From an uncultured Bacteroidota bacterium (GTDB lineage: Bacteria > Bacteroidota > Bacteroidia > 2-12-FULL-35-15), in contig CAIYIS010000045.1 of the NCBI GenBank assembly GCA_903926385.1, positions 237,569-301,568 of the forward strand: DNA of 64,000 bases, in the 5' to 3' direction. A model generated the notes under the pieces. It worked only from the letters and a program-made list of their open reading frames with translations. It had not been told where the DNA came from and made no database searches. Both the position numbers and the translations under genes were made by a program. Shown one piece after another: positions 33,879 to 42,764 of the stretch. Within the stretch, counting starts at the first letter, position 1; the number at the start of each line of letters is the position of its first letter.

Positions 33879-35735
33879 TTATTTTGTAATCACAAGTTTT
33901 TTGGTGATGGTTTTAGATTCAGTTTTTAACTGAAGCATGTAAATACCAGCCGAAACAGATGATGCATTAAACTCTGTGGTGTAGGTGCCACTGGTTTTAT
34001 TTCCGTTTTCAATTCCTGCAATTTTATTACCTAACAAGTCGAATAAACTTAATTCAACACTCGAATTTTTAGAGAGCGAATAGGTGATATTAGTAGTTTC
34101 GGTAAACGGATTTGGATAGTTTTCCAAAGTCTCAGTTGCTGCTGTGTGTTCTGTTATACCTGTAGTTAAAGAAGGTAATACGGTAATGGTAGAAATCTGA
34201 TTAACCCCATGACCCGGCCATATAGAATCGCAATAAGTAGCTGTACAACCATTAGAACTTGTAATGGTTAAACAAATCTGATAAGGAATAGACCAGTTAT
34301 AGGTATGTACAGGATAAGCTGTGGTAGATGTAGTGCTGTCGCCCCAGTTCCATAAATAAGAAGTAATGGTTCCGTTTGAAGATGCGTTATTATAAATAAA
34401 GTAATTATACATATTCGTAGAATCTTGAATGATTATAAAATTAGCACTGCACACATTGCCTGCTGTAACAGTTCCGCAGAAAGTGTCGTAACAAGCCGAA
34501 TCGACAGTGGAGGAAACGGTGAGACAAACACTGTAATTACCGGAATTGGTATAAAGATGATAAGGATTTTGCTGAGTGGATGATGTTCCATCTCCGAAAG
34601 TCCATTGATAATTGGTAGGCGAGCCTGAGCCACCAGCAGTAAAGGTTACACCATTAGAAGTGGTATCAGCTACAAATGTATAACTTGCCGAACAGCTCGA
34701 TATATAAGCAGTTTGACAATGTGTGTTAGTGCAGCTGGTCATGGAATTAGACACTGTTAAACAAATATTGTAAACACCACCCACTGTATATTGATGAATG
34801 GAATCGCTGGGATTGGTGCTGGTATTGCCATCGCCATAATCCCATAAATAAGTTAAGTTACTTCCGTAAGAGTAATTAGTTAAATGCACAGCATTACCCA
34901 CCACAGAATTGACAAAGAAATTAGCCTGACAGTTTCCGTAAGCAGAAACATAGCTACAATACGTATCAGAACAAGATGTATCGACAGTGGATGAAACCGT
35001 GAGACAAACGTTGTAGTATCCATTGGAAGTGTAGGTGTGATAAGGGTTCTGTAAATTAGAACTACTTCCATCCCCGAAAGACCAGTTATAGGTATTGGCT
35101 GTACCGGATGATGTAGAAGCAAAGGTAAAACCATTTCCTAACGAATCCTGAACTTCGGTATACGAAGCAAGGCAATTCGAAATCAATATAGTGTCGCAGT
35201 ATGTATTAGTGCATGTAGCCCCTGCATTGGTAACGGTTAAACAGATTGTGTAATAACCTGCATTAGCATACGTGTGCTGAAATGCCGCTGCTGCAGATGT
35301 ACTGGTGGTACCATCGCCTAAATCCCAGAAGAAAGTTAAGTTACTGCCTATAGAATAATTGTTAAACTGAAATGTGTTTCCGATTGAATCGATTGCCGTG
35401 AAGTAAGCTGTACACGTTGGTTGTGTATTGTTAATTACTACCACAGAATCGCAAAAAGAACCGGTACATGTTCCTAAAGAATCAGAAATGGTTAAGCAAA
35501 CCGGATACGTTCCGGTAAGGTAAGTGTGAGTAACATTAGCACTCCAGTTAGAAGAAGTACCATCACCAAAATTATAAGAATAATAGGTGTTAGCATTAAC
35601 TCCGGTAGAAGTACTGGTGAACGAAACACTGCCATTATTGGCAGGATTAACAATAAAGGTAAAGTTTGCCACACATTGTGCAAATGAGCCTGTGCCAATC
35701 ATCAGAGCAACGGCTAATAGTTTTAATTTTTTCAT
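33879..35735 (-). CDS. PKD-repeat T9SS-exported protein
   Basis: 618 residues, Sec signal peptide MKKLKLLAVALMIGTGSFAQ. About six PKD domains follow, each with a WxFGDGTSS or WDYGDGNTS loop, HTY strand and a YxxCLTVS strand with paired cysteines (CSDTYCS type). The last 75 residues are a T9SS type A sorting domain (NYPNPFTETTNI, then KTITKKLVITK). PKD domains usually mediate adhesion or polymer binding at the surface. The promoter region is shared with the divergent sigma factor gene. Confidence 0.88.
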   Translation of the reverse strand: MKKLKLLAVALMIGTGSFAQCVANFTFIVNPANNGSVSFTSTSTGVNANTYYSYNFGDGTSSNWSANVTHTYLTGTYPVCLTISDSLGTCTGSFCDSVVVINNTQPTCTAYFTAIDSIGNTFQFNNYSIGSNLTFFWDLGDGTTSTSAAAAFQHTYANAGYYTICLTVTNAGATCTNTYCDTILISNCLASYTEVQDSLGNGFTFASTSSGTANTYNWSFGDGSSSNLQNPYHTYTSNGYYNVCLTVSSTVDTSCSDTYCSYVSAYGNCQANFFVNSVVGNAVHLTNYSYGSNLTYLWDYGDGNTSTNPSDSIHQYTVGGVYNICLTVSNSMTSCTNTHCQTAYISSCSASYTFVADTTSNGVTFTAGGSGSPTNYQWTFGDGTSSTQQNPYHLYTNSGNYSVCLTVSSTVDSACYDTFCGTVTAGNVCSANFIIIQDSTNMYNYFIYNNASSNGTITSYLWNWGDSTTSTTAYPVHTYNWSIPYQICLTITSSNGCTATYCDSIWPGHGVNQISTITVLPSLTTGITEHTAATETLENYPNPFTETTNITYSLSKNSSVELSLFDLLGNKIAGIENGNKTSGTYTTEFNASSVSAGIYMLQLKTESKTITKKLVITK

Positions 35736-35787
35736 TTTTGTAAAGTTTAAGGTTAAATAAATTAATTTTGATACTTGTAATACTTGC

Positions 35788-35866
35788 TTTTTTGAAAAGG
35801 TTGCCTGAAGAATGAAAAATAATTATTTTGTAAAATTATAAATTTTCAGGCAACCTTTTCAAAAAA
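35788..35866. repeat. Perfect 22-bp inverted repeat between divergent genes
   Basis: Left arm 35788-35809 (TTTTTTGAAAAGGTTG, CCTGAA) and right arm 35845-35866 are exact reverse complements around a 35-nt AT-rich spacer. Lies between the PKD gene (minus) and the ECF sigma gene (plus). Either strand would give an RNA hairpin followed by A/T-rich sequence, so it could be a bidirectional terminator-like structure, an operator, or a repeat element end pair. Confidence 0.9.
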
Positions 35867-35909
35867 GGGAGTATAGTAGTTAATTGATTGAAATACCTGC
35901 AGGTTTTTA

Positions 35910-36464
35910 ATGGAGAATGATTCGGAATTGATAGACGGCTGCAAAAGCGGCAGTGATTCTGCATTTGAGAAGCTATATCAAAAATATGCTTCGAAAATGA
36001 AGGGCGTAGCCTATCGTTATGTTAACGATGCGGATATTGCTGAAGACATCATTCAGGAGGCATTTGTAAAGGTTTTTGTAAATATTAAATCGTTTGATGC
36101 TTCTCGCTCTTTCGAAGGTTGGTTGCACCGGGTGGTTGTAAATGCAGCCATTGACCAGTTTCATAAATCGAAAAAGAAACTGGAAAACATTGCCGATTTA
36201 AAATACCTGACAGAAACCGACAATGATGATGCACCTGAAGACAACCACGAATACAGCATGGAAGAATTGTTAGAGTCAATAGGGATGTTGCCCGAAGGGT
36301 ATAAAATGGTATTTAATATGTATGTGATTGATAATTTTTCGCACAAAGAAATAGCTGCGGCTTTAAACATCACCGAAGGTACATCAAAATCGCAGCTTTC
36401 GAAGGCAAGAGAATATTTAAAAAAGATATTAGAAAAATATAAAACAGTTTCAGATGCAAGATAA
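35910..36464 (+). CDS. ECF-type RNA polymerase sigma factor
   Basis: 184 residues. Region 2 spans about 20-90 (FEKLYQKYASKMKGVAYRYV, DIAEDIIQEAFVKVF) and region 4 about 125-180 (PEGYKMVFNMYVIDNFSHKEIAAALNI, TEGTSKSQLSKAREYL). It redirects RNA polymerase to a small regulon. It overlaps by 11 bp the next gene, which encodes a membrane protein and is a candidate anti-sigma partner. Target promoters are unknown. Confidence 0.94.
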   Translation: MENDSELIDGCKSGSDSAFEKLYQKYASKMKGVAYRYVNDADIAEDIIQEAFVKVFVNIKSFDASRSFEGWLHRVVVNAAIDQFHKSKKKLENIADLKYLTETDNDDAPEDNHEYSMEELLESIGMLPEGYKMVFNMYVIDNFSHKEIAAALNITEGTSKSQLSKAREYLKKILEKYKTVSDAR

Positions 36465-38139
36465 AAAAGATAAACTGGACGAGCTTTACAGAAACAAACT
36501 TAAAGATTTTAAGTTACCTGTTTCGGATAAAGTATTTGCAAACGTAAAGAAGGAAGTGGCAGCGGCAGGAAAAACGAATAAAATGAAATTTGGCTACTGG
36601 CTGATTGCTTCAATATTATTTTTGGGAACCACTGCTGCATGTTATTTTGTTAGCGCTTCATTTTTTGCAGGCAGACATGCTGCTCAAGTTAATCTTGTTT
36701 CCATCGATTCGTTGAACGAAAAACAAAATGCAATAAATACTATTGCCTCGCCTGCTGCTGAAACGAAGTCTGTGAAAGCAAATGCAACGGAAGAGAAAAA
36801 TACTGAAAATACTAACACAACAGAAGTAAACAACAAACCTTCTGTTAAAACGGAATCTTCAATGCCTACATCACCTAATTCTATAACTAAGGATGGCTCT
36901 TCTGTTAATCCAAAATCAGGACAAAATGAAAAGGCAGTCACAGGGAATAATAAACCATCAGCTACCGTTTCTCCAACAAAAAAAGAAACACCGAAACAAG
37001 TTGAAAGCAGAACAAAAACTAATAAACAAGATAACGAGCCTGCTACAATACAATCCGAATCTTCGGCAGAAAAAAACACAAAAGCAAAACCTGTTTTGAA
37101 AAAGGACAATGTTAAACCAACTGAAATTGCAGGTAAAAACAAAACAGAAACAATTGCAAACACATCATCAGAGAAAGAAGCATCTGAAGCGAAAACAAAA
37201 GAAGATGTCTTGAATTCAGGACATCCCAATAAAACAGAAGTTGCTGCCAAAAGTATTACTGATAGCACTAGCATAATTCATGAAAAATTAAATGCAACAA
37301 CGGAGGGGCAAAAAAATGATTCTATTCAGAAAGCAATGCTGGCAAAAGCGGAAGACAGTATTCAACTAAAAAAGTCTCCTGTACCTCCTTTGCCTGATAA
37401 CAAAACTGCTGATAAGAAGATTGGTTTTTATTTGGAATTAGTAGGGGGCCCTTCGTTTTCGTACCGAACATTATCAACAGGAAATAATGACGGTGCCGCA
37501 AACAGAAACGATAACGAAAAGAAGCAAACGACCTACAATGCAGGGATAGGAGCGGGTGTGATATTTAAAAATAATTTATTTGCAAGTATAGGTGTTCGTA
37601 TAAATAATAAGAGCGAGAGTTATCATTTCAACGGTACTCCGGGTTCTTCGAATACGGTTTTCAATCCTTGGAGAGATTCCACAGGCGTTATCATTGTTGA
37701 TTCTGCCGGCCATCCTGTTGGGTATGATACTTTAACCAACACAATAAAAGGTGCTGCTGAACAAAATGTTAAAAATCATTACCAGTTTTTGTCAATCCCG
37801 ATAATGATTGGGTATCGATTTACTGTTAAAGATAAATTGTTTATTGCGCCAAGCATTGGTCTCGGAATTGATTATTTGTTATCGGCCACATCATCATGGA
37901 CAGATACCAGAACAAAAGAGATAATAACTTATTCCAAGGCAGGAGGTAATTTCGCATCGGTTACTTTATCCGGCAGAGTGAATGTGGATATAGGCTATAA
38001 TCTGTCCCCGCACTGGAGCATATTGTTGCAGCCCGGCTACACACGGTCATTACAGTCCATTTATAAGAAGGAGGATGAATTAAAACTACTGCCTTATAGT
38101 TATGATGTAAACTTTGCAGTGAGGTACAAGTTTAAATAA
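36454..38139 (+). CDS. Membrane-anchored protein with outer-membrane beta-barrel domain (possible anti-sigma partner)
   Basis: 561 residues. Residues 1-45 are charged and cytoplasmic (LDELYRNKLKDFKLPVSDKVF), a single membrane helix lies at about 49-71, and residues 80-310 are a Ser/Thr/Lys/Asn/Glu-rich linker. The C-terminal 240 residues are a PorT-like outer-membrane beta-barrel (FYLELVGGPSFSYRTL, YNAGIGAGVIFKNNLFASIGVR, ...YDVNFAVRYKFK). Translational coupling with the sigma gene and the cytoplasmic stub suggest an anti-sigma role, in which the barrel end could report on the outer membrane. The barrel assignment is by strand pattern. Confidence 0.8.
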   Translation: MQDKKDKLDELYRNKLKDFKLPVSDKVFANVKKEVAAAGKTNKMKFGYWLIASILFLGTTAACYFVSASFFAGRHAAQVNLVSIDSLNEKQNAINTIASPAAETKSVKANATEEKNTENTNTTEVNNKPSVKTESSMPTSPNSITKDGSSVNPKSGQNEKAVTGNNKPSATVSPTKKETPKQVESRTKTNKQDNEPATIQSESSAEKNTKAKPVLKKDNVKPTEIAGKNKTETIANTSSEKEASEAKTKEDVLNSGHPNKTEVAAKSITDSTSIIHEKLNATTEGQKNDSIQKAMLAKAEDSIQLKKSPVPPLPDNKTADKKIGFYLELVGGPSFSYRTLSTGNNDGAANRNDNEKKQTTYNAGIGAGVIFKNNLFASIGVRINNKSESYHFNGTPGSSNTVFNPWRDSTGVIIVDSAGHPVGYDTLTNTIKGAAEQNVKNHYQFLSIPIMIGYRFTVKDKLFIAPSIGLGIDYLLSATSSWTDTRTKEIITYSKAGGNFASVTLSGRVNVDIGYNLSPHWSILLQPGYTRSLQSIYKKEDELKLLPYSYDVNFAVRYKFK

Positions 38140-38159
38140 GATTCTAACTTTTTGTCAGA

Positions 38160-40628
38160 GTGTTTTTCTACTTTTGCGGTGTGAAAAAACGCTTTACTTG
38201 TTTTCGTTTTCATTTTACAACAAAACCTTACCATAATTACCATGGGCAGATAAATTGCTTTGCGTTTATCGTTGTTTTTTTTATGTCCGTTTTTTGTGTC
38301 AAGGCACAAACCTTTACCCAAACCATTCGTGGAAAAATAACCGATATTGATTCCAAGTCAACAATAGTTGGTGCCAATATTATTTTACTCAATGCTGAAA
38401 CCTTTACAGGTGCTGCATCAGATGAGAATGGCAATTTTCGATTGGAGAAAGTGCCTGTAGGTAGACAGGCCATTAAAGTAACTTCTATAGGTTATGAAGA
38501 TGCCGTGATTAGTAATATTATTGTTACTTCGGGCAAAGAAGTAGTGCTTACATTAGAGCTTCGCGAAAAAGTGGTGACTACCGAAACTGTTGAAATTATT
38601 GCCGAAACAGACAAAACAAAAGCAAACAATGATTTGGTAACGGTTAGTTCTCGAAATTTTCAGGCAGAAGAAACAGGACGGTATGCAGGAAGCAGAGGCG
38701 ATCCGAGTAAAATGGTGGCAAATTATGCTGGTGTGTCATCGGGTAATGATGCACGGAATGATATTATTGTACGAGGAAATTCGCCACTAGGTGTGTTGTG
38801 GCGATTGGAAGGTGTGGACATTCCTAATCCAAACCATTTTTCAGCGCAAGGTGCTACAGGAGGCCCTATTAGTATGCTCAATAATAATATTCTTGGCAAC
38901 AGTGATTTTCTGACAGGTGCTTTTCCTGCGGAATATGGCAATAAAACAGCTGCTGTTTTCGATTTAAAACTTCGTAACGGAAACAATGAACACAACGAAT
39001 TCACCGGGCAACTCGGAATTAACGGTGTAGAGCTGGGTGCAGAAGGCCCGATATCTAAAAAGCAGGGCAGTTCGTTTCTGGTCAATTATCGTTATTCCAC
39101 ATTACAGGTGTTCAATGAACTTGGTATCCGCTTTGGTGTGTCGGCTAGTCCACAGTATCAGGACATCTGTTTTAAAATAAATATTCCTACGCTCAAAGCA
39201 GGAGTGTTCACAGCATGGGGAATTGGAGGTAAAAGCAAATTATCCTTACTCGATAGTCAACTTAAACAGAGCGATTGGTCGTATATTAAAAAAGGTGAGG
39301 ACTTGATATTTCAAACATCAATGGGTGCAGCAGGTATTTCAAATCTGTATTTTTTTAATACAAAAGTGTCGGGGAAATTTATTTTATCGGCTTCAGGCAC
39401 TCAGCTGGACGGGCTTATAGACACTATTGCTCCCGCCAGTAAAGCCACGTTTATGACGCAACGAAATATTTCTACAGAAGCTAATTTTATCACTAATTAT
39501 ACATTGACAGATAAAATAAATGCCCACCATCTTTTAAAAGCTGGTGCTACTTATCAGGACATTTTTATGAATGCTCAATCCTATAAATATTCCACCGTTT
39601 ATTCAAAATACATTTATAGTCTGGATGTAAAAAACTCGAACACCGGATTAGTCCAGTCCTTTGTTCATTGGCAATGGAGACCAGTCGAGAAACTAACCAT
39701 CAATACAGGTGTTCATTATCAACTGTTGTTGCTCAATAATACGAATGCCCTGGAACCTCGATTTGGATTGCGTTATCAGGTTTCGAAAAAACAGAATGTA
39801 AGTTTGGGGTACGGAATGCACAGCATGATGCAACCTACTATTTATTATTTTTACAAAAACTATGTTCCTTCTACAGGCGAGTATTACAGCAGCAATCGAA
39901 ATCTTGATTTCAGCAAGAGTCAACATGTAATAGCGGGATACGATTATAATTTTGCAAAAGAATATCGTGTCAAATTTGAAACCTATTATCAATATATTTA
40001 TAACGTACCTCAGCAAACCAACGAACGCAGTAGTTTTTCGATGATGAATGTGGGCAATGATTTGGAGGGGATTCCTCTTGTAGATTCCCTGACCAATAAA
40101 GGTACAGGACAAAATTACGGTGTAGAAATTACAATCGAAAAATTCTTTAGTAAGCATTTCTATTTTCTCCTCACTTCGTCCATATACAACTCGAATTACA
40201 AAGGAAGTAATGAGGTGGTGCATAATACCAGTTATAACGGGGGATATGTGGCCAACGGACTAGCAGGGTATGAACTGCCATTGGGGAAAAATAAAAACAA
40301 GTATATTTGCCTTGATTTAAAGTATACTCAGGCTGGTGGAAATCGATACACTCCTATTGATATTGAAAAATCGAAACTAGCAAATAGGGCTATTTACAGA
40401 GGTGATGAAGCGTATTCTGAAAAGTATAAAGATTACTCCCGTTTTGATGTTAAACTTTCGTACAAATCGAACCGAAAAAAAACATCTGAAATGTTTTTCA
40501 TAACAGTCGAGAATATTTTTGGAGCACAGAACATTTTAAGAGAATCTTACAACACCGATACTCAAACCATTCAAAAGGAATATCAATTGGGTGTATTTCC
40601 ATATGGAGGTTTCAGGATAGAGTTTTAG
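38160..40628 (+). CDS. TonB-dependent outer-membrane receptor
   Basis: About 820 residues; the start is uncertain (GTG at 38160 or 38181, with the -7 element TACTTTTG at 38169-38176 lying between). A hydrophobic signal ends near VKAQ. A carboxypeptidase-like regulatory domain (GKITDIDSKSTIVGANIILL) precedes a plug (VRGNSPLGVLWRLEGVDIPNPNHF) and a 22-strand-type barrel, ending in YGGFRIEF. The substrate is unknown; the Ton system at 7-10 kb could energise it. Confidence 0.9.
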   Translation: MFFYFCGVKKRFTCFRFHFTTKPYHNYHGQINCFAFIVVFFMSVFCVKAQTFTQTIRGKITDIDSKSTIVGANIILLNAETFTGAASDENGNFRLEKVPVGRQAIKVTSIGYEDAVISNIIVTSGKEVVLTLELREKVVTTETVEIIAETDKTKANNDLVTVSSRNFQAEETGRYAGSRGDPSKMVANYAGVSSGNDARNDIIVRGNSPLGVLWRLEGVDIPNPNHFSAQGATGGPISMLNNNILGNSDFLTGAFPAEYGNKTAAVFDLKLRNGNNEHNEFTGQLGINGVELGAEGPISKKQGSSFLVNYRYSTLQVFNELGIRFGVSASPQYQDICFKINIPTLKAGVFTAWGIGGKSKLSLLDSQLKQSDWSYIKKGEDLIFQTSMGAAGISNLYFFNTKVSGKFILSASGTQLDGLIDTIAPASKATFMTQRNISTEANFITNYTLTDKINAHHLLKAGATYQDIFMNAQSYKYSTVYSKYIYSLDVKNSNTGLVQSFVHWQWRPVEKLTINTGVHYQLLLLNNTNALEPRFGLRYQVSKKQNVSLGYGMHSMMQPTIYYFYKNYVPSTGEYYSSNRNLDFSKSQHVIAGYDYNFAKEYRVKFETYYQYIYNVPQQTNERSSFSMMNVGNDLEGIPLVDSLTNKGTGQNYGVEITIEKFFSKHFYFLLTSSIYNSNYKGSNEVVHNTSYNGGYVANGLAGYELPLGKNKNKYICLDLKYTQAGGNRYTPIDIEKSKLANRAIYRGDEAYSEKYKDYSRFDVKLSYKSNRKKTSEMFFITVENIFGAQNILRESYNTDTQTIQKEYQLGVFPYGGFRIEF
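38169..38176 (+). promoter_or_regulatory. Candidate -7 promoter element (TACTTTTG)
   Basis: TACTTTTG matches TAnnTTTG; if used, transcription would start near 38183, at or just after the GTG at 38181. Confidence 0.4.
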
Positions 40629-40748
40629 GGCTTTTGCCTAATAAAAATTGTAGGATTAACTGTTGTTTTGTTGTAAATATTGTAATGAATAAAAGGGGCA
40701 ATAGGTTTTCTTTGACTTTTATTTCATCGTGAGTAACCACTACAAAAT

Positions 40749-40783
40749 AAAAAAACTTCGAACCTATTTGTCCGAAGTTTTTT
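40749..40783. terminator. Bidirectional terminator
   Basis: AAAAAACTTCG / CGAAGTTTTTT stem around a 12-nt loop, between the convergent receptor gene and the STELLO-type gene. Confidence 0.85.
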
Positions 40784-40809
40784 AAGTATTTGACTAACGA
40801 ATGAATGTT

Positions 40810-41814
40810 CTAATCTATCAATGCGCTGATATCCTTTATCCAAGCCTTAAGTAAAGTTATTTCGTCTTTTCCAATAACATTTATGTCAATTAATTTTTGA
40901 TAACAAGTAATTAAGTTATCACAAATGTTTTCTTTTCCGGCTTTCAGAGTAAGGCTTTGCAGTTCTTTACAAATATTCAAATTATTAGAATACCCCGGAA
41001 TTTCATCTTCAAAATCTTTCATCAAGTTGTGCTCGTTGCGTTCCTGCCACACAGTCGATTCGTGATAAAGCACGCTCCAACCGCATTCCCATGCTATACG
41101 CTGTGCCACATAACTGCGCCAGATGTCGGTCATTCTGAAACTGCAGTATGACGGAAGATACATCAATGCAAATGCTTCTTTGAACCAATATGTATTTTGC
41201 GAGTTGAACGGACTCCATGCATTACGACCTAAAGCTAGTTTTGTTTTTATTTCGAATGACAATGGAAGCGGGTACGTTAATCGGTATACTGCATCCACAT
41301 CAGGGTTTTCGTCTGCCAATCCTTGTTGAATAGGGCAGTTCACCATGTCGTGTTTTAACGAATTAATATCGGTTTGTTTCTTCTGAAGTTCTTCCAGAGG
41401 ATATCCCCGAGGCCAAATGAATTTGCTTGTAAAATAATTGTAAACATTTACCCAACCCGTGTTTTCGAATGCATAACTTTTTACTTCGCGTTGCTTGGCA
41501 TCCCAGAATTCTTCTCTCGGAATATTATCATCATCGGTCTCTACCAGTTCGGTTGAGCCATTTTTAATGGCTAATAAATAGCCAAGATTTTTTCGCGAAT
41601 AATGACGAGTAGGCGTAATCTTAGCAAGTTCAAAAGGTAGTGTAAGCTGACGATCTACACTCCAGAAATCGCAACCTGCTAATTCAAAATCAGCAGGAGA
41701 TTTGGTATCGCCCATTACAATAAAATTCAGATTACGACTTTTGCATTCATTGGCAAACTGTTGTAAAATGGGGTGTTTGTCGTTGGCAATAGATGTGATG
41801 ATTAATGATTTCAT
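40810..41814 (-). CDS. STELLO-type (DUF288) glycosyltransferase family protein
   Basis: 334 residues, no signal. The N-terminal half shows a GT-A-like nucleotide-binding fold (SLIITSIANDKHPILQQF, VMGDTKSP) and LVETDDDNIPREEF, where DDD is the likely metal-binding motif. It matches the STELLO/DUF288 family known from plants and some bacteria; sugar and acceptor are unknown. It precedes two further glycosyltransferase genes in genomic order on the same strand, so it belongs to a surface or glycoprotein glycosylation set. Confidence 0.8.
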   Translation of the reverse strand: MKSLIITSIANDKHPILQQFANECKSRNLNFIVMGDTKSPADFELAGCDFWSVDRQLTLPFELAKITPTRHYSRKNLGYLLAIKNGSTELVETDDDNIPREEFWDAKQREVKSYAFENTGWVNVYNYFTSKFIWPRGYPLEELQKKQTDINSLKHDMVNCPIQQGLADENPDVDAVYRLTYPLPLSFEIKTKLALGRNAWSPFNSQNTYWFKEAFALMYLPSYCSFRMTDIWRSYVAQRIAWECGWSVLYHESTVWQERNEHNLMKDFEDEIPGYSNNLNICKELQSLTLKAGKENICDNLITCYQKLIDINVIGKDEITLLKAWIKDISALID

Positions 41815-41985
41815 AATATTGGCCTCATCCTTTAATACCTTTTCCTCAGAAAAGGATACAGAGACGAGTATTTTGTTTGTTGTTATTTGTAATGATAAAT
41901 TTTTCTCTGTATTAATTTTACTTGGTTGATTTTCTCTTTCATTTTTACTGATCTTATTGTGTGCGGTAAATGAAAAGATGTTATT

Positions 41986-42720
41986 TTACAAAGTTGGTTT
42001 TTTTCCGCTCAAACGTAAAAAGAAATAATAAAACAGTGTTTGATACGCATTCTTAATTGCATTTTTCGAAACCCTTGGAGATGGTGCCTGATAATGAATA
42101 GGTACTTCAAAGTTTCTTCGTTTACGCAATAAGTATCTCAATTCAGTTTGATAGAAATGAGCTTTAGATTTAAACGGATGTTCAATAATTTTTGCTACCA
42201 CATCTCGGTGAAAACCTTGATAACCAGAGGTCATATCGTGTAGTTTAGTTCCCAACAAAACATTGGCAAGTACCGTTCCTGTTTTCGAAAGCATCCTTCT
42301 TTTAAAAGGAGAATCACCCATAGATCCCCCATTAATAAAGCGACTGCCAAAAGCACATTCGTTACCCTCGTTGAGTACACGTAGAAACATAGGAATGGCC
42401 CTCGGGTCATGACTCAAGCCTGCATCCATTTCAATTATCAAATCATGTCCGGCCTCGTAAGCCACACGCAATCCTTTCACATAAGCATCCACCACATTGC
42501 GGTTTTCGGGCGACCACACAGTAACATACCGCGAATCTCTTGCACTAAGTTCTTCACATAGTTCAAGCGTTTTATCCTTGGAGGCGTTATCTATAATAAA
42601 ATAGACGTTTCCGGGATGAAGCTCGTTGATAACAAAATTAAGCATTTCAATAAAAGGTTTAAAGTCTTGCTCTTCATTTGCCAACGGTATTACTATGGCC
42701 CACTTTTTATAATAAAACAT
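41986..42720 (-). CDS. Family 2 glycosyltransferase (dolichol-phosphate-mannose synthase type)
   Basis: 244 residues. WAIVIPLANEEQDFKPFIEML opens a GT-A fold; IDNASKDKT and IIEMDAGLSHDPRAIP carry the nucleotide and metal-binding acidic residues (MDAGLSHDP in place of DxD). The core matches DPM1/GtrB-like GT2 enzymes that load a sugar onto a polyprenyl phosphate. No C-terminal membrane helices. The polyprenyl-sugar would be donor for a membrane GT-C enzyme such as that encoded just upstream. Confidence 0.9.
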   Translation of the reverse strand: MFYYKKWAIVIPLANEEQDFKPFIEMLNFVINELHPGNVYFIIDNASKDKTLELCEELSARDSRYVTVWSPENRNVVDAYVKGLRVAYEAGHDLIIEMDAGLSHDPRAIPMFLRVLNEGNECAFGSRFINGGSMGDSPFKRRMLSKTGTVLANVLLGTKLHDMTSGYQGFHRDVVAKIIEHPFKSKAHFYQTELRYLLRKRRNFEVPIHYQAPSPRVSKNAIKNAYQTLFYYFFLRLSGKKPTL

Positions 42721-42756
42721 TTTTTAGTTGCTTTGTTGTTTTTAGAAATTGAACGC

Positions 42757-42764
42757 CAAATTTA
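42757..42764 (-). promoter_or_regulatory. Candidate -7 promoter element (TAAATTTG)
   Basis: TAAATTTG on the minus strand overlaps the stop codon of the GT-C gene and lies about 37 bp upstream of the GT2 ATG. Confidence 0.45.

Noticed and set aside
35788-35866. Invertible promoter as a firm call
   Set aside because: Spacer of 35 bp is shorter than known switches, no clear TAnnTTTG element lies in it, and no recombinase is adjacent; kept only as a hypothesis.
36684-37274. 196-residue minus-strand ORF opposite the sigma-coupled gene
   Set aside because: Arises from the low-complexity Lys/Asn/Thr linker read backwards; the plus frame is coupled to the sigma gene and ends in a barrel domain.
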